NCBI RefSeq assembly: GCF_023520895.1
Contig: NZ_CP026029.1
Span: 4,154,001-4,218,000 of the forward strand
DNA: 64,000 nt
DNA from: Paenibacillus sp. PK3_47
GTDB lineage: Bacteria > Bacillota > Bacilli > Paenibacillales > Paenibacillaceae
Direction: 5' to 3'
In this document: positions 17,605-27,532 of the stretch, piece after piece
Numbering within the stretch: the stretch's first letter is position 1
How the letters are laid out: each line of letters starts with the position of its first letter
Program-made: the position numbers and the translations under genes
Notes under the pieces: generated by a model
What the model was told of the DNA's origin: nothing
Database searches by the model: none
The model's input: the letters and a program-made list of their open reading frames with translations, nothing else

Positions 17605-20600
17605 ATGAAGAGAAAGGCTTTAGGTGCATGGATGACCCTGGTGCTGCTGCTGACACAGTTTGCCAACGGGTTCGGCTTTGCTTCACAGGCCCATGCGGAA
17701 GGGACGGCTATTCAGGAAAATATCGTCACAAGTGTAACCATGGCAGTATACGAGAACGGCACGCAGGTCACGGATAGTGTGTATAAGCTTGACTCTGAAG
17801 TTCAAGTAAGCCTGAGTTTCAAGCTTCCTGAGCTTCCTGATCAGGGCGGGCAAAAGTACCGCGGAGGGGATACCTTTACATATGCGCTTCCTCAGCAGCT
17901 GGCCATCGATCAAACCTATTCCGGAAATCTGGTCTACGACGGTGTGGATTCGGGAAGCATCGGGACCTTCAAGGTAAGCACCGACAATAAAGTCGTGCTC
18001 ACGTTTTCCAGCGAAATCGAAGGTTTATTCGATGTAGGCGGTACTTTTAATGTGAAATCGAAGCTGAGCTCCACCAGAATGACCGGCACTACCACACAGG
18101 AGCTTTACTTTCCGGTAGCGGGCAATGACTCCAATACGATTGTTATACAGGTCCATCCCAAGGGCGGAACCAGTCTGAAGAAGGAAGGGGCACCCCAGCC
18201 GCAAAAATATAATCCGTCGGGTATCGGCTGGACGCTGGATGTGAATACCTCACTGGACAACATCAAGGGTGCGGTGATTACGGATAACATTCCGGCAGGA
18301 CTGGAACTGGATCCAGGTTCAATTGAGGTTTATCAGCTTGAAGTAGATATTCAGGGAAATGTGTCCGAGAAAACGAAGCTGGGTTCCGGTCAATATGATA
18401 CGTCAGACAGCAGCGGAAGACTGCTGAACCTGAAGTTCGGAAGTTCCATCAACGAGGCTTACCGGATTAAATTTTCCACCAAAATTACGGATGCCTCTGT
18501 ATCCCGGTTCACTAATACGGCTTCACTTACGGGAGAGGGAGTGTCCCGTGAGGCCTCCAAGGCTGTAGACATTGTACGCGGAAAGCCTTTGGAGAAAATT
18601 GCAGGCAGCTTTGATGCTGCGACGGAAACGATTCCTTGGGAAATCAGATTTAACTATAACGAACAGACGATTGCCTCAGAGGATGCTGTCCTGCTGGATT
18701 ATTTTAATAAGTCACAGGTACTGGTGGAGGAGTCTGTGATTGTATACAAAATCAAGCTGGATCAGGACGGGAAGGCAAGCGAAGACGGTACTCTGGCTAA
18801 GGGAGCAGACTATACGGTTGTGCCGCTGACTGACAAGGCTGACAAGAACGGCTTTAAGCTGCAATTTAACCATACCATTCATTCACCGTATAAAATTGTC
18901 TACAAAACAAAGGTGGCAGACCGTGTATATAAACAGGAAACCATTAAAAATGTGGTTACCTATGTCACTTATTCGGATGATGCTTCCCGCGAGCTGAACC
19001 AGCGGATCGTGGAGAAGAAGGCTGGAGATATTGACTACCTGAACAAGACTGTAAAATGGACCATCAGCGTGAACAAAGATGCTAAAGAGATGAAGGAGCT
19101 AATCCTGACCGATACGTTTGACCATGCAGGATTAAAGCTAATCGGGCTGCCGGTTATTACTTCTACTCCAAGCATAGATAGTGCAGATTATACGATTACC
19201 CCGAATGGAAGCACTTATGGCAAAAATGACGGTTTCACGGTCAAATTTACTAAGCCGGTCAGCCAGCCGTTCACAGTAACTTACACTACTAATTTTGACT
19301 ATTATAAATTGCAGAATGCATCTAACTTCAAGAATACAGCACTGCTTAACTGGAAAGATTCCAGCGGAAAAGCGCATGAAATCAGCGGCTCTGCCACCTT
19401 TAATCCGCGTAATGAAGTGAAAAACAACGGTTTGAAGACAGGCACCTATGATGCTGTGACAAAACAAATTACCTGGGCTGTGGGGGCGAACTACAACAAA
19501 CGGATTTTGGCGCCGGGTGCTACACTTGTGGATACCCTTCCTGCCGGCCAGGAAATTGGCAGTGTAACAGCAGCAGTCTATCAGCTTCAGTATGAGGCAA
19601 ACGGCGATCCCAAGCAGGGGGTGCAAATAGACGCGTCCAAGTACAAAGTAACGGTAACGGACAAAAAGCAGCTGGAAGTGAAATTCATTGACCAGGTTGA
19701 TTATGCCTTCTATGTTGTGTTCACCACGGAGTTTACAGGCGGGGACATCAATCAGGCAAGTGTTACCAATACAGCGGTGTTGAATGACAAGGACGGCAAG
19801 CCGGTATCGGAACCTTTGACAGGAACAGTAACCATACCAAGAGGCGGCGAATATGTCACCAAAGGTGTGAAGCAGGATAAGGATGACCAGACGCTTCTGA
19901 ACTGGAGTGCAGTAATCAATGCCAACCAGTCTAATGTTAAAAATGTAAAAATCACAGACACTCCGAGTGCGAATCAGGTGCTGCTGCCATCCAGCTTCCA
20001 GCTTTTCAAGACGGCGGTGGCCTCAAATGGTACAGTAACCAAAACTGCAGATAAGCTGATCCTGGACACGGACTACACGCTGGCCTTCAAGACGGGGGCT
20101 GACAGCAAGGAAAGCTTTGAACTGACCTTCTTGAACCCGATTGATGAGCCCTATATCCTGGAATATCAGGCTGTTGTGACAGATGTCGGCAATGTGCAGC
20201 TGACCAATGCCATCTCGTTCAGCGGAGACAGTGTGCAGAAGATTGAGAAGCCTTATTCCACCAAAAACGATGTCTTCATCGTGGAAACCTCGGGGACGGG
20301 AAGCGGTGTTAAAGGGTCGCTGGAAGTAACCAAAACCAACGAAGCCGGGACCGAACAATTGCCTGGCGCCGAATTTGCGCTGTTCCGGATTGTCGGCACG
20401 CAGCAGACTGACAAAAAAGTGGAAACCGCCGATCAGAACGGCAAATTAAAGTTCACGAATCTGAAGGCCGGCAAGTATGTATTAAAGGAAACCAAGGCTC
20501 CTGCCGGGTATGCCCTGGACGGGAAAGAGCATAAAGTGACAATCAATTCTTCAACACCGGTAGAAATAACAATTAAGAATGATTTTCACGGTTCCCTCAA

Positions 20601-21969
20601 GCTGATCAAAACAGCTTTGGGTGATGCAGGCCATAAGCTTGAAGGAGCAGAGTTCGAGCTCTATGACGCAAAAGGGGTTAAGGTGAATTCCGGAGTGACC
20701 GATGCAAACGGTGAGCTGAAGTTCACCAAGTTAAAGGGTGGAACCTATACACTGAAAGAAAAGACCGCTCCTGAAGGTTACATCCTGGATACCCAGTCCG
20801 TCCCTGTAATCATCGATCCCTCACAGGAGAAAGTAGTAACTGTTGCCAATGCTCCAGTGCCTGTAGAGGTTCTGGGTTCGCTTAGAGTAACTAAAGTAGC
20901 ACAGGAGAATCCGGACAAGAAGCTGGAAGGCGCAGAGTTTGGATTGTATGATTCCGGCAGTAAACTGGTTAAAAGCGGTAAAACGGATGTTAACGGGCTA
21001 CTTGAATTCAATGGACTGAAGCTGGGGGCTTACGTGCTGAAGGAAATTAAGGCTCCGGCAGGGTATGTCCTGGACACTACAGAACATCCTGTAACGATTG
21101 GTTCAGCAGCTCAGACGGTGCTGGCGCCTATTACAAACCAAAAGACGCCAACGCCGACACCAGTGCCGACAGCGACGCCAACACCGACACCAGTGCCGAC
21201 AGCAACGCCAACGCCGACACCAGTGCCGACAGCAACGCCAACGCCGACACCAGTGCCGACAGCGACACCAGTGCCGACAGCGACGCCAACGCCGACACCA
21301 GTGCCGACAGCAACGCCAACGCCTGCGCCGACAACAGATCCAACATCTGTGCCGACAACGGAGCCGGGAGGAACAGTGACACCGTCACCAACTCCTGGAA
21401 CACCGGGAGTTATTGTTACAGAAGCGCCAGCAACGCCATCTGCTTCTCCAGCAGCTTCTGCAACGCCTTCACCAGTACCGGCAGTAACGCCAACAGTAAC
21501 GCCGGCAGTAACGCCGTCAGTAACACCGGGGCAGCCTGCGGCAAGCAGTACTCCGCCGGCTCCGCAAGCCACAGAGGCAACTACCATTGTTGATATGCCG
21601 GTGGAAGGTGAAATTCCTTTAGGCGGTATTCCATCGGTAGGTGATGAGCCCAAGAATGGCACAGTTACGGTTACGCCGGACGGAAAATGGATATATACAC
21701 CGGATCCCGGATATAAAGGCAAAGATAAGTTCACGATCATTGTTACCGATGAGGACGGCAATGAAGAAGAACTCATCATTGAGATCGGTGTCGACGATGT
21801 GCCGCTGGGTACAGTTACCGATTCTAATGATCCGGGGGGCAGACCCGGTAAGCCTGCCCAGCTCCCGCAGACCGGAGAGAACAGCCCGCTTCCGCTCTAT
21901 ATGACAGGCGGAATATTAATTGTACTGGGCGCGGTATTAGCCAGAAGATTCAAGACACATACTAAATAA
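17605..21969 (+). CDS. LPXTG-anchored multidomain surface protein
   Basis: A 1454-residue cell-wall protein. A signal peptide (cut near residue 31, AHA) leads to a long adhesin-like region of repeated beta-sandwich domains about 110-130 residues long (collagen-binding/Cna type). Three SpaA/Cna-B-like domains follow (each starting GSLxVTK or GSLKLIK and ending LKExxAPxGY), which usually form Lys-Asn isopeptide bonds assisted by the conserved Glu. Then come a TPTPVPTA repeat, a Pro/Thr-rich stalk, a VTPDGKWIYTPDPGYKG cadherin-like domain and the sorting signal LPQTG (1420-1424) with helix and positive tail. Sortase should link it to peptidoglycan. ATG 17605 follows GAGAGG; the ligand is unknown. 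No sortase gene is adjacent. Confidence 0.92.
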   Translation: MKRKALGAWMTLVLLLTQFANGFGFASQAHAEGTAIQENIVTSVTMAVYENGTQVTDSVYKLDSEVQVSLSFKLPELPDQGGQKYRGGDTFTYALPQQLAIDQTYSGNLVYDGVDSGSIGTFKVSTDNKVVLTFSSEIEGLFDVGGTFNVKSKLSSTRMTGTTTQELYFPVAGNDSNTIVIQVHPKGGTSLKKEGAPQPQKYNPSGIGWTLDVNTSLDNIKGAVITDNIPAGLELDPGSIEVYQLEVDIQGNVSEKTKLGSGQYDTSDSSGRLLNLKFGSSINEAYRIKFSTKITDASVSRFTNTASLTGEGVSREASKAVDIVRGKPLEKIAGSFDAATETIPWEIRFNYNEQTIASEDAVLLDYFNKSQVLVEESVIVYKIKLDQDGKASEDGTLAKGADYTVVPLTDKADKNGFKLQFNHTIHSPYKIVYKTKVADRVYKQETIKNVVTYVTYSDDASRELNQRIVEKKAGDIDYLNKTVKWTISVNKDAKEMKELILTDTFDHAGLKLIGLPVITSTPSIDSADYTITPNGSTYGKNDGFTVKFTKPVSQPFTVTYTTNFDYYKLQNASNFKNTALLNWKDSSGKAHEISGSATFNPRNEVKNNGLKTGTYDAVTKQITWAVGANYNKRILAPGATLVDTLPAGQEIGSVTAAVYQLQYEANGDPKQGVQIDASKYKVTVTDKKQLEVKFIDQVDYAFYVVFTTEFTGGDINQASVTNTAVLNDKDGKPVSEPLTGTVTIPRGGEYVTKGVKQDKDDQTLLNWSAVINANQSNVKNVKITDTPSANQVLLPSSFQLFKTAVASNGTVTKTADKLILDTDYTLAFKTGADSKESFELTFLNPIDEPYILEYQAVVTDVGNVQLTNAISFSGDSVQKIEKPYSTKNDVFIVETSGTGSGVKGSLEVTKTNEAGTEQLPGAEFALFRIVGTQQTDKKVETADQNGKLKFTNLKAGKYVLKETKAPAGYALDGKEHKVTINSSTPVEITIKNDFHGSLKLIKTALGDAGHKLEGAEFELYDAKGVKVNSGVTDANGELKFTKLKGGTYTLKEKTAPEGYILDTQSVPVIIDPSQEKVVTVANAPVPVEVLGSLRVTKVAQENPDKKLEGAEFGLYDSGSKLVKSGKTDVNGLLEFNGLKLGAYVLKEIKAPAGYVLDTTEHPVTIGSAAQTVLAPITNQKTPTPTPVPTATPTPTPVPTATPTPTPVPTATPTPTPVPTATPVPTATPTPTPVPTATPTPAPTTDPTSVPTTEPGGTVTPSPTPGTPGVIVTEAPATPSASPAASATPSPVPAVTPTVTPAVTPSVTPGQPAASSTPPAPQATEATTIVDMPVEGEIPLGGIPSVGDEPKNGTVTVTPDGKWIYTPDPGYKGKDKFTIIVTDEDGNEEELIIEIGVDDVPLGTVTDSNDPGGRPGKPAQLPQTGENSPLPLYMTGGILIVLGAVLARRFKTHTK
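21151..21318 (+). repeat. 30-bp tandem repeat encoding TPTPVPTATP stalk
   Basis: Five 30-bp units (starts 21151, 21181, 21211, 21241, 21289) and one 18-bp shortened unit near 21271, all in frame. Unit number would change stalk length without breaking the frame. Confidence 0.92.
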
Positions 21970-22006
21970 GCCAGCTCAGCCTTGCCTACAGTAAGGCCGC
22001 AGGAAC

Positions 22007-22053
22007 ACAGCAAAACACCCGGCAGCGGTTTTCAGCTCCGGGTGTTTTGCTGT
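22007..22053. terminator. Bidirectional terminator
   Basis: A perfect 16-bp stem (ACAGCAAAACACCCGG with its complement, 22038-22053) between the convergent surface-protein and response-regulator genes. The T-rich arm lies within the stem rather than after it. Confidence 0.75.
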
Positions 22054-22102
22054 TCTCATTTATCGGCAGCAGCTGTATGTAAAAGACTCCGGCATGGGAA
22101 GG

Positions 22103-23236
22103 TTACACGCTGAGATTTTGATGTTTCCATTCATTGTACCAGTTAATGATATGGGGGGGCGGCTCAATGCCCAGTTCCCTGACCAGCATGCCGTAGAGGG
22201 TATTGTACTGCTCCTCCACGGCTGTCCGCTCACCCATGCTGTCATAAATTTTCATAAGGCCCAAATGAGCCTGTTCGAAATATGGCTGAAGCTGGACAAT
22301 ACGCTGGTAGGTGGTGACAGCTTCCGGAATTCTGCCGGTCCCGATATAGAATTCAGCCATTAAGGCGGCGTGGTGCAGCCAGATGGTCCGCAGGCGCTGA
22401 CGCTCACCTTCCGCCCATATATAGGTATAATCGCCCAGATAATCACCGGAATAGAGATCGAACAGGCGCTGATGTTCCATATAATTCTTATCGCTAATTG
22501 CAGGAAGGGACTGGATGCCGTTTTCCCATTCTGCAATGTCGATCTGCAGGCCTCCCGTTTCCAGTATGTAGCCTTCGCTGGCACTGTTAATTTGCAGCGG
22601 GATTCCAGCCTGCTTCAGGCACTGCCGTACCTGATAGATCGTGGTGTACATCAGAGTAGAGGCTTTCTTGTAATTAAATTCAGGCCAAAGCCATTCAATC
22701 AGATAATCCTTACTGGTGTAACGGTCACGGTTATGCACCAGATAAGCGAACAGTTCCTGGGCCTTTAATGTCCGCCAGCGGATATTCTGCAGCGGCTGGC
22801 CCCCGCGCTCAAATCTGATGGACTGCAGGCAGCGGAGCATTAATTGTCCGCCAGGCTTCTCCTGCGGGGCCTGTGCTTTAGCGAATTCCAGACGCTGAAC
22901 TGTCTTCTGCAGACGGCCAGGATGTATCGGCTTTAGTACATAATCAAGTGCATTCAGCTCAAAAGCATCGACTGCATAGTCATTATAGGCGGTTACGAAC
23001 ACGATGCTTGCCCCGGGACAGAGATTCTGCATCTGCTCAGCCACCTGCATGCCGTTCATTTCCGGCATCTCAATATCAAGAAAAATTACATCAGGGTCCA
23101 GACCGGGTGCAGCCTGAAGAGCTTCTGCGGAATCTGTGAAGGTCCCGGCAACCTTGACGGTTTTAAGTTCTTCCAGCATCAGCTGCAGCTTCATAAGCGC
23201 CAGCCGTTCATCGTCCACCAGCAGGGCTTGAATCAT
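22103..23236 (-). CDS. Response regulator with SARP/BTAD output
   Basis: A 377-residue response regulator. The receiver domain (1-120) has the acidic pair D8/D9, phospho-acceptor D54 (IFLDIEMPE), T84 and K105-type residues (VLKPIHP). The output is a winged-helix OmpR-like domain (about 145-225, with WRTLKAQELFAYLVHNRDR) followed by a bacterial transcriptional activation domain with tetratricopeptide-like helices (about 235-370). This SARP-like layout occurs in Paenibacillus and Bacillus regulators of the receiver-BTAD type. ATG 23236 follows GGTGAG. It is 18 bases downstream of the hybrid kinase gene and surely its partner. Target genes are unknown; the nearby surface protein is a candidate. 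Confidence 0.9.
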   Translation of the reverse strand: MIQALLVDDERLALMKLQLMLEELKTVKVAGTFTDSAEALQAAPGLDPDVIFLDIEMPEMNGMQVAEQMQNLCPGASIVFVTAYNDYAVDAFELNALDYVLKPIHPGRLQKTVQRLEFAKAQAPQEKPGGQLMLRCLQSIRFERGGQPLQNIRWRTLKAQELFAYLVHNRDRYTSKDYLIEWLWPEFNYKKASTLMYTTIYQVRQCLKQAGIPLQINSASEGYILETGGLQIDIAEWENGIQSLPAISDKNYMEHQRLFDLYSGDYLGDYTYIWAEGERQRLRTIWLHHAALMAEFYIGTGRIPEAVTTYQRIVQLQPYFEQAHLGLMKIYDSMGERTAVEEQYNTLYGMLVRELGIEPPPHIINWYNEWKHQNLSV

Positions 23237-23254
23237 AACTTAGCTCACCACTTT

Positions 23255-26200
23255 TCAAGTTTTCTTTGGTTCGAAGGGAATCAGAAATTGGACGGAAGTC
23301 CCCTCGTGAACAGTACTTTGGATCGTCAGGCCGCTGCCGTACAGACGCATAAGCCGTTTGTGGGTGTTCAGAATCCCGATCCCCCGCTCCGGGTCCGGAG
23401 ATCCGGCAAGCAGTTCCGGCAAAAGCTCTCCGCTTATCCCTTTTCCGTTATCAGAAATGATAATTTGAGTTCCCTCTTTCTGCTGCCTGACGGAGATTTC
23501 AACATGGCCGCCTTTGGCCCGGTTCATAATGCCGTGGCGGACCGCATTCTCCACGAGCGGCTGAATGGTCAGCGGAGGAAGCATCACATGACCAACGTGT
23601 TCCAGCGACCAGATGATTTCAAGACGCTCTTCGAAGCGCTCTTTTTCAATATACAGATACGCCCTGACCAGCTCCAGTTCACGTTCAAGGGGCACCAGAG
23701 GCTCGGCATTTAGAAAGTTGAAGCTTAACCGCAGGTAGGAGCTGAAGGCATCAATCAGGCCGCTCATTCTTGCGGTATCAAAAGAGGCCAGGGCAGAGAT
23801 GGAGTTCAACGTATTGAACAAGAAATGCGGCTGGATCTGTGCCTGCAGATAAGCGGCCTCCAGGCGGAGCTGCCGGGTGACGGATTGCTTCATGTCTGTT
23901 AAAGAGCGCGCCCGCATCCGCAATTCCATAGCGTTCACCGGCTTAGTCACATAGTCATTGGCTTCTGAGAGAAAGCCGGCATAAATATCATCCGGCTGGT
24001 TACGGGCTGTGAGAAGCAGCACCGGGAGCTCTGTGACCGTGAACCGTTCGCGGATCCGCCGGGTAAGCTCATAGCCCGACATAACCGGCATCATAACATC
24101 CGAAATAACCAGATCCCAAGAGTCCGCATCCAGAAGCTGCAGCGCTTCATATCCGCCGGACACCGCTGTAATCTCGAAGTGATCTGCGGATAGAAGGCTG
24201 TGCAGCACTTTCAGGTTCACAGGATCATCATCCACGGCGAGAACTTTGGGCTTCAATGAGGAAGCCGGTTGGAATGCAGATTCATCCCGGTTCCGCTCAT
24301 AGGAGTCCAAAGCCGGAACCGGAACCGCGGAAGCCTGGGTTACAGATTCTTCAGCCGCAGCTGTCTGTCCCTTAGCCAGCTGCAGCGTAAAGGTGAATAT
24401 GGAACCTTGGCCCGGACTGGAAGACACGCTTAAGCTTCCGCCGTGCAGGTGTACGAGCCCTTTGCTGATACTGAGGCCGAGGCCGATGCCCCCTCCCATG
24501 GCAGTCATGCCGGAATCGCCCTGCTCATAAGGCTCAAACACCCGGATCTGTGTTTCTTTGTCCATACCGATTCCGGTATCCATAATATGTATCCGGGCAG
24601 TCTGCCGCTGAACCTCTGCATATACACTGACAGTACCCTTTTCTGTATATTTAACGGCATTCTGCAGCAGATTGAACAGAATTTGAATCACTCTTTGTTC
24701 ATCACCGGTTACCTCAGGAAAGTTATCCGGTATATCCATCCTGAGCTCAATATCTTTGCCGCCAGTCATAAAGCGCAGCATATCCAGTACTCCGGAAGCC
24801 AGGGATTGTATACGCAGACTGGTCATTTTCAATTGGATATTGCTCTCACGCAGCTGTGATAAATCCAGCAGATCATTCAGCAGCAGGGACATCCGGCGTC
24901 CTACAGTGATGAGCAGCCGCAGGTCCTCGGCATTTTTGGCCTGTAAATTGTCTTTTTCGCTGGTTAGTACAGCTTCTGCAATATTCATAATGCCGTGCAG
25001 CGGATTCTTAAGCTCATGTGAGGTGTTGGCCAGAAAATCATCCTTTTGTTTAATACTGCGCTGGAGACTTTCAGCCAGCCGGGCCGTCTGCTCTGCATTC
25101 CAGAAATAACGCCTGAACCAGTAAGTGGCAAAGCCCAAAAAAGCTATGATCAGATCTAAAGGATAGAAGCTGAATCCTGCAGTGCTGTTATTTTTGATGA
25201 CTCCCCAGGAGATGCTGCTGAAAATACTGGTGATTGCCAGGAGCAAAAAGATGGTGCCGTCCTCATAGCTCATAAAGGATTTATAGATGATAACGAAGAT
25301 ACCGAGAGCTACTGCGATCAGCAGAATACCGTACAGATGGCTCAGTAGTGCAAAGACGGCGCTGCTGCTGGGGACTGCAAGCAGTGAACCGGCGAATATT
25401 GCAGACATCAAGTTGAGAATCCGCAGCCATTTGAAGCGTACCCGCGGGTAAAGCAGGGATCTGGCAAGATGCAGCATGAAGAAAAAGGTGCCGATATAAG
25501 CCAGACGCAGGAGTTTTAGCGACCAGCCGTTGTCGAGCGGCAGCCAGACCATCAGCAGTCTGTCGTCATCCGATAAAATGCTGAGTATAGCACAGAGCAC
25601 CATCAGAGTGAAATACAGCAGTGCCTTTTGCCGCGGGCTGATCAGGTACAAAATGATGGCATATGCAGCGTGGAGCACCAGCACAATGCAGACTATAAGC
25701 TGCATCCCGGTGGAGAAGAGGCGCTCCTTATGTATCGCCTGCGCGCTTCCGAACAAAACCGGTCTTAGAATGCCTCCCGAGCCGGTGTCAAAATCGGCAA
25801 TCAGAAGAACAAGCTCGGCCTCCCCTTTATCTGCGGTGAAGGATACCGAATAAGGCACAGCCCTCGCTGTGTAGCCTTGCGGCGTTTCGGCAGGGTTCCC
25901 CGAACGGCCCTTTTCCAGGCCGTTAACATACAGGATGGAGGAAGAATTGATCCTGGGCATGATGATGCCGAAGGACTCATTCGGCTGGTCTGTCAGAATC
26001 CGCAGACGGTAGGTAGCATAGCTGTAAGATTTGCTGTCTTGCTGCTGTGCTTCGTTCCAGCTGCCCGGCACGTTGATATAGCTGCCGTTTGCTGCCGGAG
26101 AGAGATCGTCAAGGGAAGAACCGTCTGGAGCAAGCAGAGTACCGGGATGAAATTCCCATTGACCCTTTAAGGTGTAGATTCTATTCTCTGAGAACGGGCT

Positions 26201-26335
26201 GCCGCGTAAATCCAATACGCCTTGCGAGGCTTGAAGCGGAATCGGGAGCGGATGGATGTGGAACCACAGCATACGGAGACCTGTTAGGCCTACTAGAAAG
26301 AGTATGATTAATCCAATAAGTTTTTTTTTAGTCAT
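23255..26335 (-). CDS. Hybrid sensor kinase with two kinase modules
   Basis: A sensor of about 1026 residues. Order: N-terminal membrane helix (about 5-25); extracellular jelly-roll sensor (about 40-195); seven membrane helices (about 205-405; 7TMR-DISM type); HisKA with phospho-His in ANTSHELKNPLHGI (near 438); HATPase (NLLQNAVKYTE, DTGIGM, GIGLGLSIS); receiver domain with LAVDDD and VISDVMMPV; then a second, LytS-type kinase core (QIQPHFLFNTLNS) with its own HATPase (QPLVENAVRHG, DNGKG). It lies immediately upstream of the response regulator. ATG 26335 has no good ribosome site; TTG 26344 is an alternative. The sensed ligand is unknown, perhaps a carbohydrate by fold. Confidence 0.9.
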   Translation of the reverse strand: MTKKKLIGLIILFLVGLTGLRMLWFHIHPLPIPLQASQGVLDLRGSPFSENRIYTLKGQWEFHPGTLLAPDGSSLDDLSPAANGSYINVPGSWNEAQQQDSKSYSYATYRLRILTDQPNESFGIIMPRINSSSILYVNGLEKGRSGNPAETPQGYTARAVPYSVSFTADKGEAELVLLIADFDTGSGGILRPVLFGSAQAIHKERLFSTGMQLIVCIVLVLHAAYAIILYLISPRQKALLYFTLMVLCAILSILSDDDRLLMVWLPLDNGWSLKLLRLAYIGTFFFMLHLARSLLYPRVRFKWLRILNLMSAIFAGSLLAVPSSSAVFALLSHLYGILLIAVALGIFVIIYKSFMSYEDGTIFLLLAITSIFSSISWGVIKNNSTAGFSFYPLDLIIAFLGFATYWFRRYFWNAEQTARLAESLQRSIKQKDDFLANTSHELKNPLHGIMNIAEAVLTSEKDNLQAKNAEDLRLLITVGRRMSLLLNDLLDLSQLRESNIQLKMTSLRIQSLASGVLDMLRFMTGGKDIELRMDIPDNFPEVTGDEQRVIQILFNLLQNAVKYTEKGTVSVYAEVQRQTARIHIMDTGIGMDKETQIRVFEPYEQGDSGMTAMGGGIGLGLSISKGLVHLHGGSLSVSSSPGQGSIFTFTLQLAKGQTAAAEESVTQASAVPVPALDSYERNRDESAFQPASSLKPKVLAVDDDPVNLKVLHSLLSADHFEITAVSGGYEALQLLDADSWDLVISDVMMPVMSGYELTRRIRERFTVTELPVLLLTARNQPDDIYAGFLSEANDYVTKPVNAMELRMRARSLTDMKQSVTRQLRLEAAYLQAQIQPHFLFNTLNSISALASFDTARMSGLIDAFSSYLRLSFNFLNAEPLVPLERELELVRAYLYIEKERFEERLEIIWSLEHVGHVMLPPLTIQPLVENAVRHGIMNRAKGGHVEISVRQQKEGTQIIISDNGKGISGELLPELLAGSPDPERGIGILNTHKRLMRLYGSGLTIQSTVHEGTSVQFLIPFEPKKT

Positions 26336-26344
26336 AATGATCAA

Positions 26345-26510
26345 TTAGTTCGACAGCGACTGATGGTTTACCTCCAAAACTGGAGTATTCTTATGGTTAG
26401 ACTGCATAAAAGCGATATAAAATCAGGAAATCAAAAATAATTAAAAATGTTTGCAGGGGATGCCGGACTGCCGGCGTCTAACCTTATGAAGTGAAGGAGG
26501 GGAGTACAGT
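26345..26510. promoter_or_regulatory. Divergent promoter region of sensor and ECF operons
   Basis: A 166-base gap, AT-rich to 26455, then GC-rich. A CGTCTAAC stretch at about 26475 with TGCAGGG about 16 bases upstream resembles an ECF-type promoter and could mark autoregulation of the sigma operon. The match is weak. Confidence 0.3.
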
Positions 26511-27053
26511 TTGGAAGAGACGGAATGGATTTCTGCCGTGCTGAGCGGTCAGCACCAGGCTTTCGGGCATCTGGTTGACCGGTATCAGGGCATGGTGTAC
26601 AGAGTATGCATCAAAATTACGGGAGAAGCCGAGTCGGCCAAGGATATGACCCAGGAAGTCTTTATCAAAGCTTACAAGGCACTCCCCTCCTTCAGAGGGC
26701 AATCCTCATTCTCCACCTGGCTCTACCGTATTGCTTACAGGACATGTCTGGACTGGAAACGGGCGAACGACAGGGAATGGCGGCACCGCAGTACAGCGGA
26801 CTACACGGAGAATGATCTGGTAACCACGCTTACCCCGGAGCAGGAAGCGCTGCGTAAGGAAGCGACACAGGAGTTGGGCGATAATCTGAACAGTCTCACG
26901 GAACCGTACCGGTCGGTCGTGCAGCTGTATTATTTTCAGCGCCAGTCCTACCAGGAAATTGCCGAACAAAAAGGAATATCAGTCAAGACAGTCGAATCGC
27001 AGCTCTACAGAGCCAGACAGATGATGCGCAAAAGCGGGGAGGAATGGCGATGA
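26511..27053 (+). CDS. ECF RNA polymerase sigma factor
   Basis: A 180-residue extracytoplasmic-function sigma factor (SigW/SigV-like). Region 2 (about 20-85) includes AKDMTQEVFIKAYKAL and STWLYRIAYRTCLDWKR for -10 recognition and core binding. Region 4 (about 120-175) has the helix-turn-helix YQEIAEQKGISVKTVESQLY for the -35 box. The start is TTG at 26511, eight bases after AAGGAGGGG. It overlaps the next gene, a zinc-finger anti-sigma factor, by four bases, the usual pairing. The inducing stress is unknown, but the downstream envelope proteins suggest cell-envelope stress. Confidence 0.93.
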   Translation: MEETEWISAVLSGQHQAFGHLVDRYQGMVYRVCIKITGEAESAKDMTQEVFIKAYKALPSFRGQSSFSTWLYRIAYRTCLDWKRANDREWRHRSTADYTENDLVTTLTPEQEALRKEATQELGDNLNSLTEPYRSVVQLYYFQRQSYQEIAEQKGISVKTVESQLYRARQMMRKSGEEWR

Positions 27054-27502
27054 ACTGTGCAACAGTAAAGGAATGGATGCCGCATTATATTGATGGACTG
27101 CTGTCTCCTGACATGGAGTTTAATATCCGTCTGCACATCGAAGCTTGTCCTGATTGCGCATTATGGCTGGAAGAAGCGAGAGAGCTCGCACAGCTGTGGA
27201 ATGACATGGAGAGTGGACAAGAACCTATAGAGATGTGCGAAATACCGGATATTTCCGTACATGTGATGTCTCAAATTGAACAGCTCGAAGCCGGGCGCAG
27301 AGAGCGGGCCGTTCCGGAGACAGCGGCAAGACGCCGCACCGCTCCGCGAACTTCTTGGATGCATTACGGCCTTGCGGTTTGCCTGACTTTCATCCTGCTG
27401 CAGCTGGGGGTCTTTGAGAATCTGGCCTACGGCATCAGCGAAATCAACGGACAGATGTCGACCTCCGTCTCCGGATGGTTTGGTCCGCAGGGGGAGCAAT
27501 AA
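27050..27502 (+). CDS. Anti-sigma factor with HC2 zinc finger
   Basis: A 150-residue membrane-bound anti-sigma factor. The N-terminal anti-sigma zinc-finger domain (zf-HC2) has Cys3 (MNCATV) and the HIEACPDC motif with His-x3-Cys-x2-Cys near residues 31-38. A single membrane helix lies at about 105-125 (YGLAVCLTFILLQLGV) and a short outer tail follows. It should hold the ECF sigma factor at the membrane until a signal triggers release. ATG 27050 is six bases after GGGGAGGA and overlaps the sigma stop; ATG 27044 is an alternative too close to the site. Confidence 0.88.
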   Translation: MNCATVKEWMPHYIDGLLSPDMEFNIRLHIEACPDCALWLEEARELAQLWNDMESGQEPIEMCEIPDISVHVMSQIEQLEAGRRERAVPETAARRRTAPRTSWMHYGLAVCLTFILLQLGVFENLAYGISEINGQMSTSVSGWFGPQGEQ

Positions 27503-27532
27503 ATAGAAGTCAATTTTAAAGGAGGGTATTTG

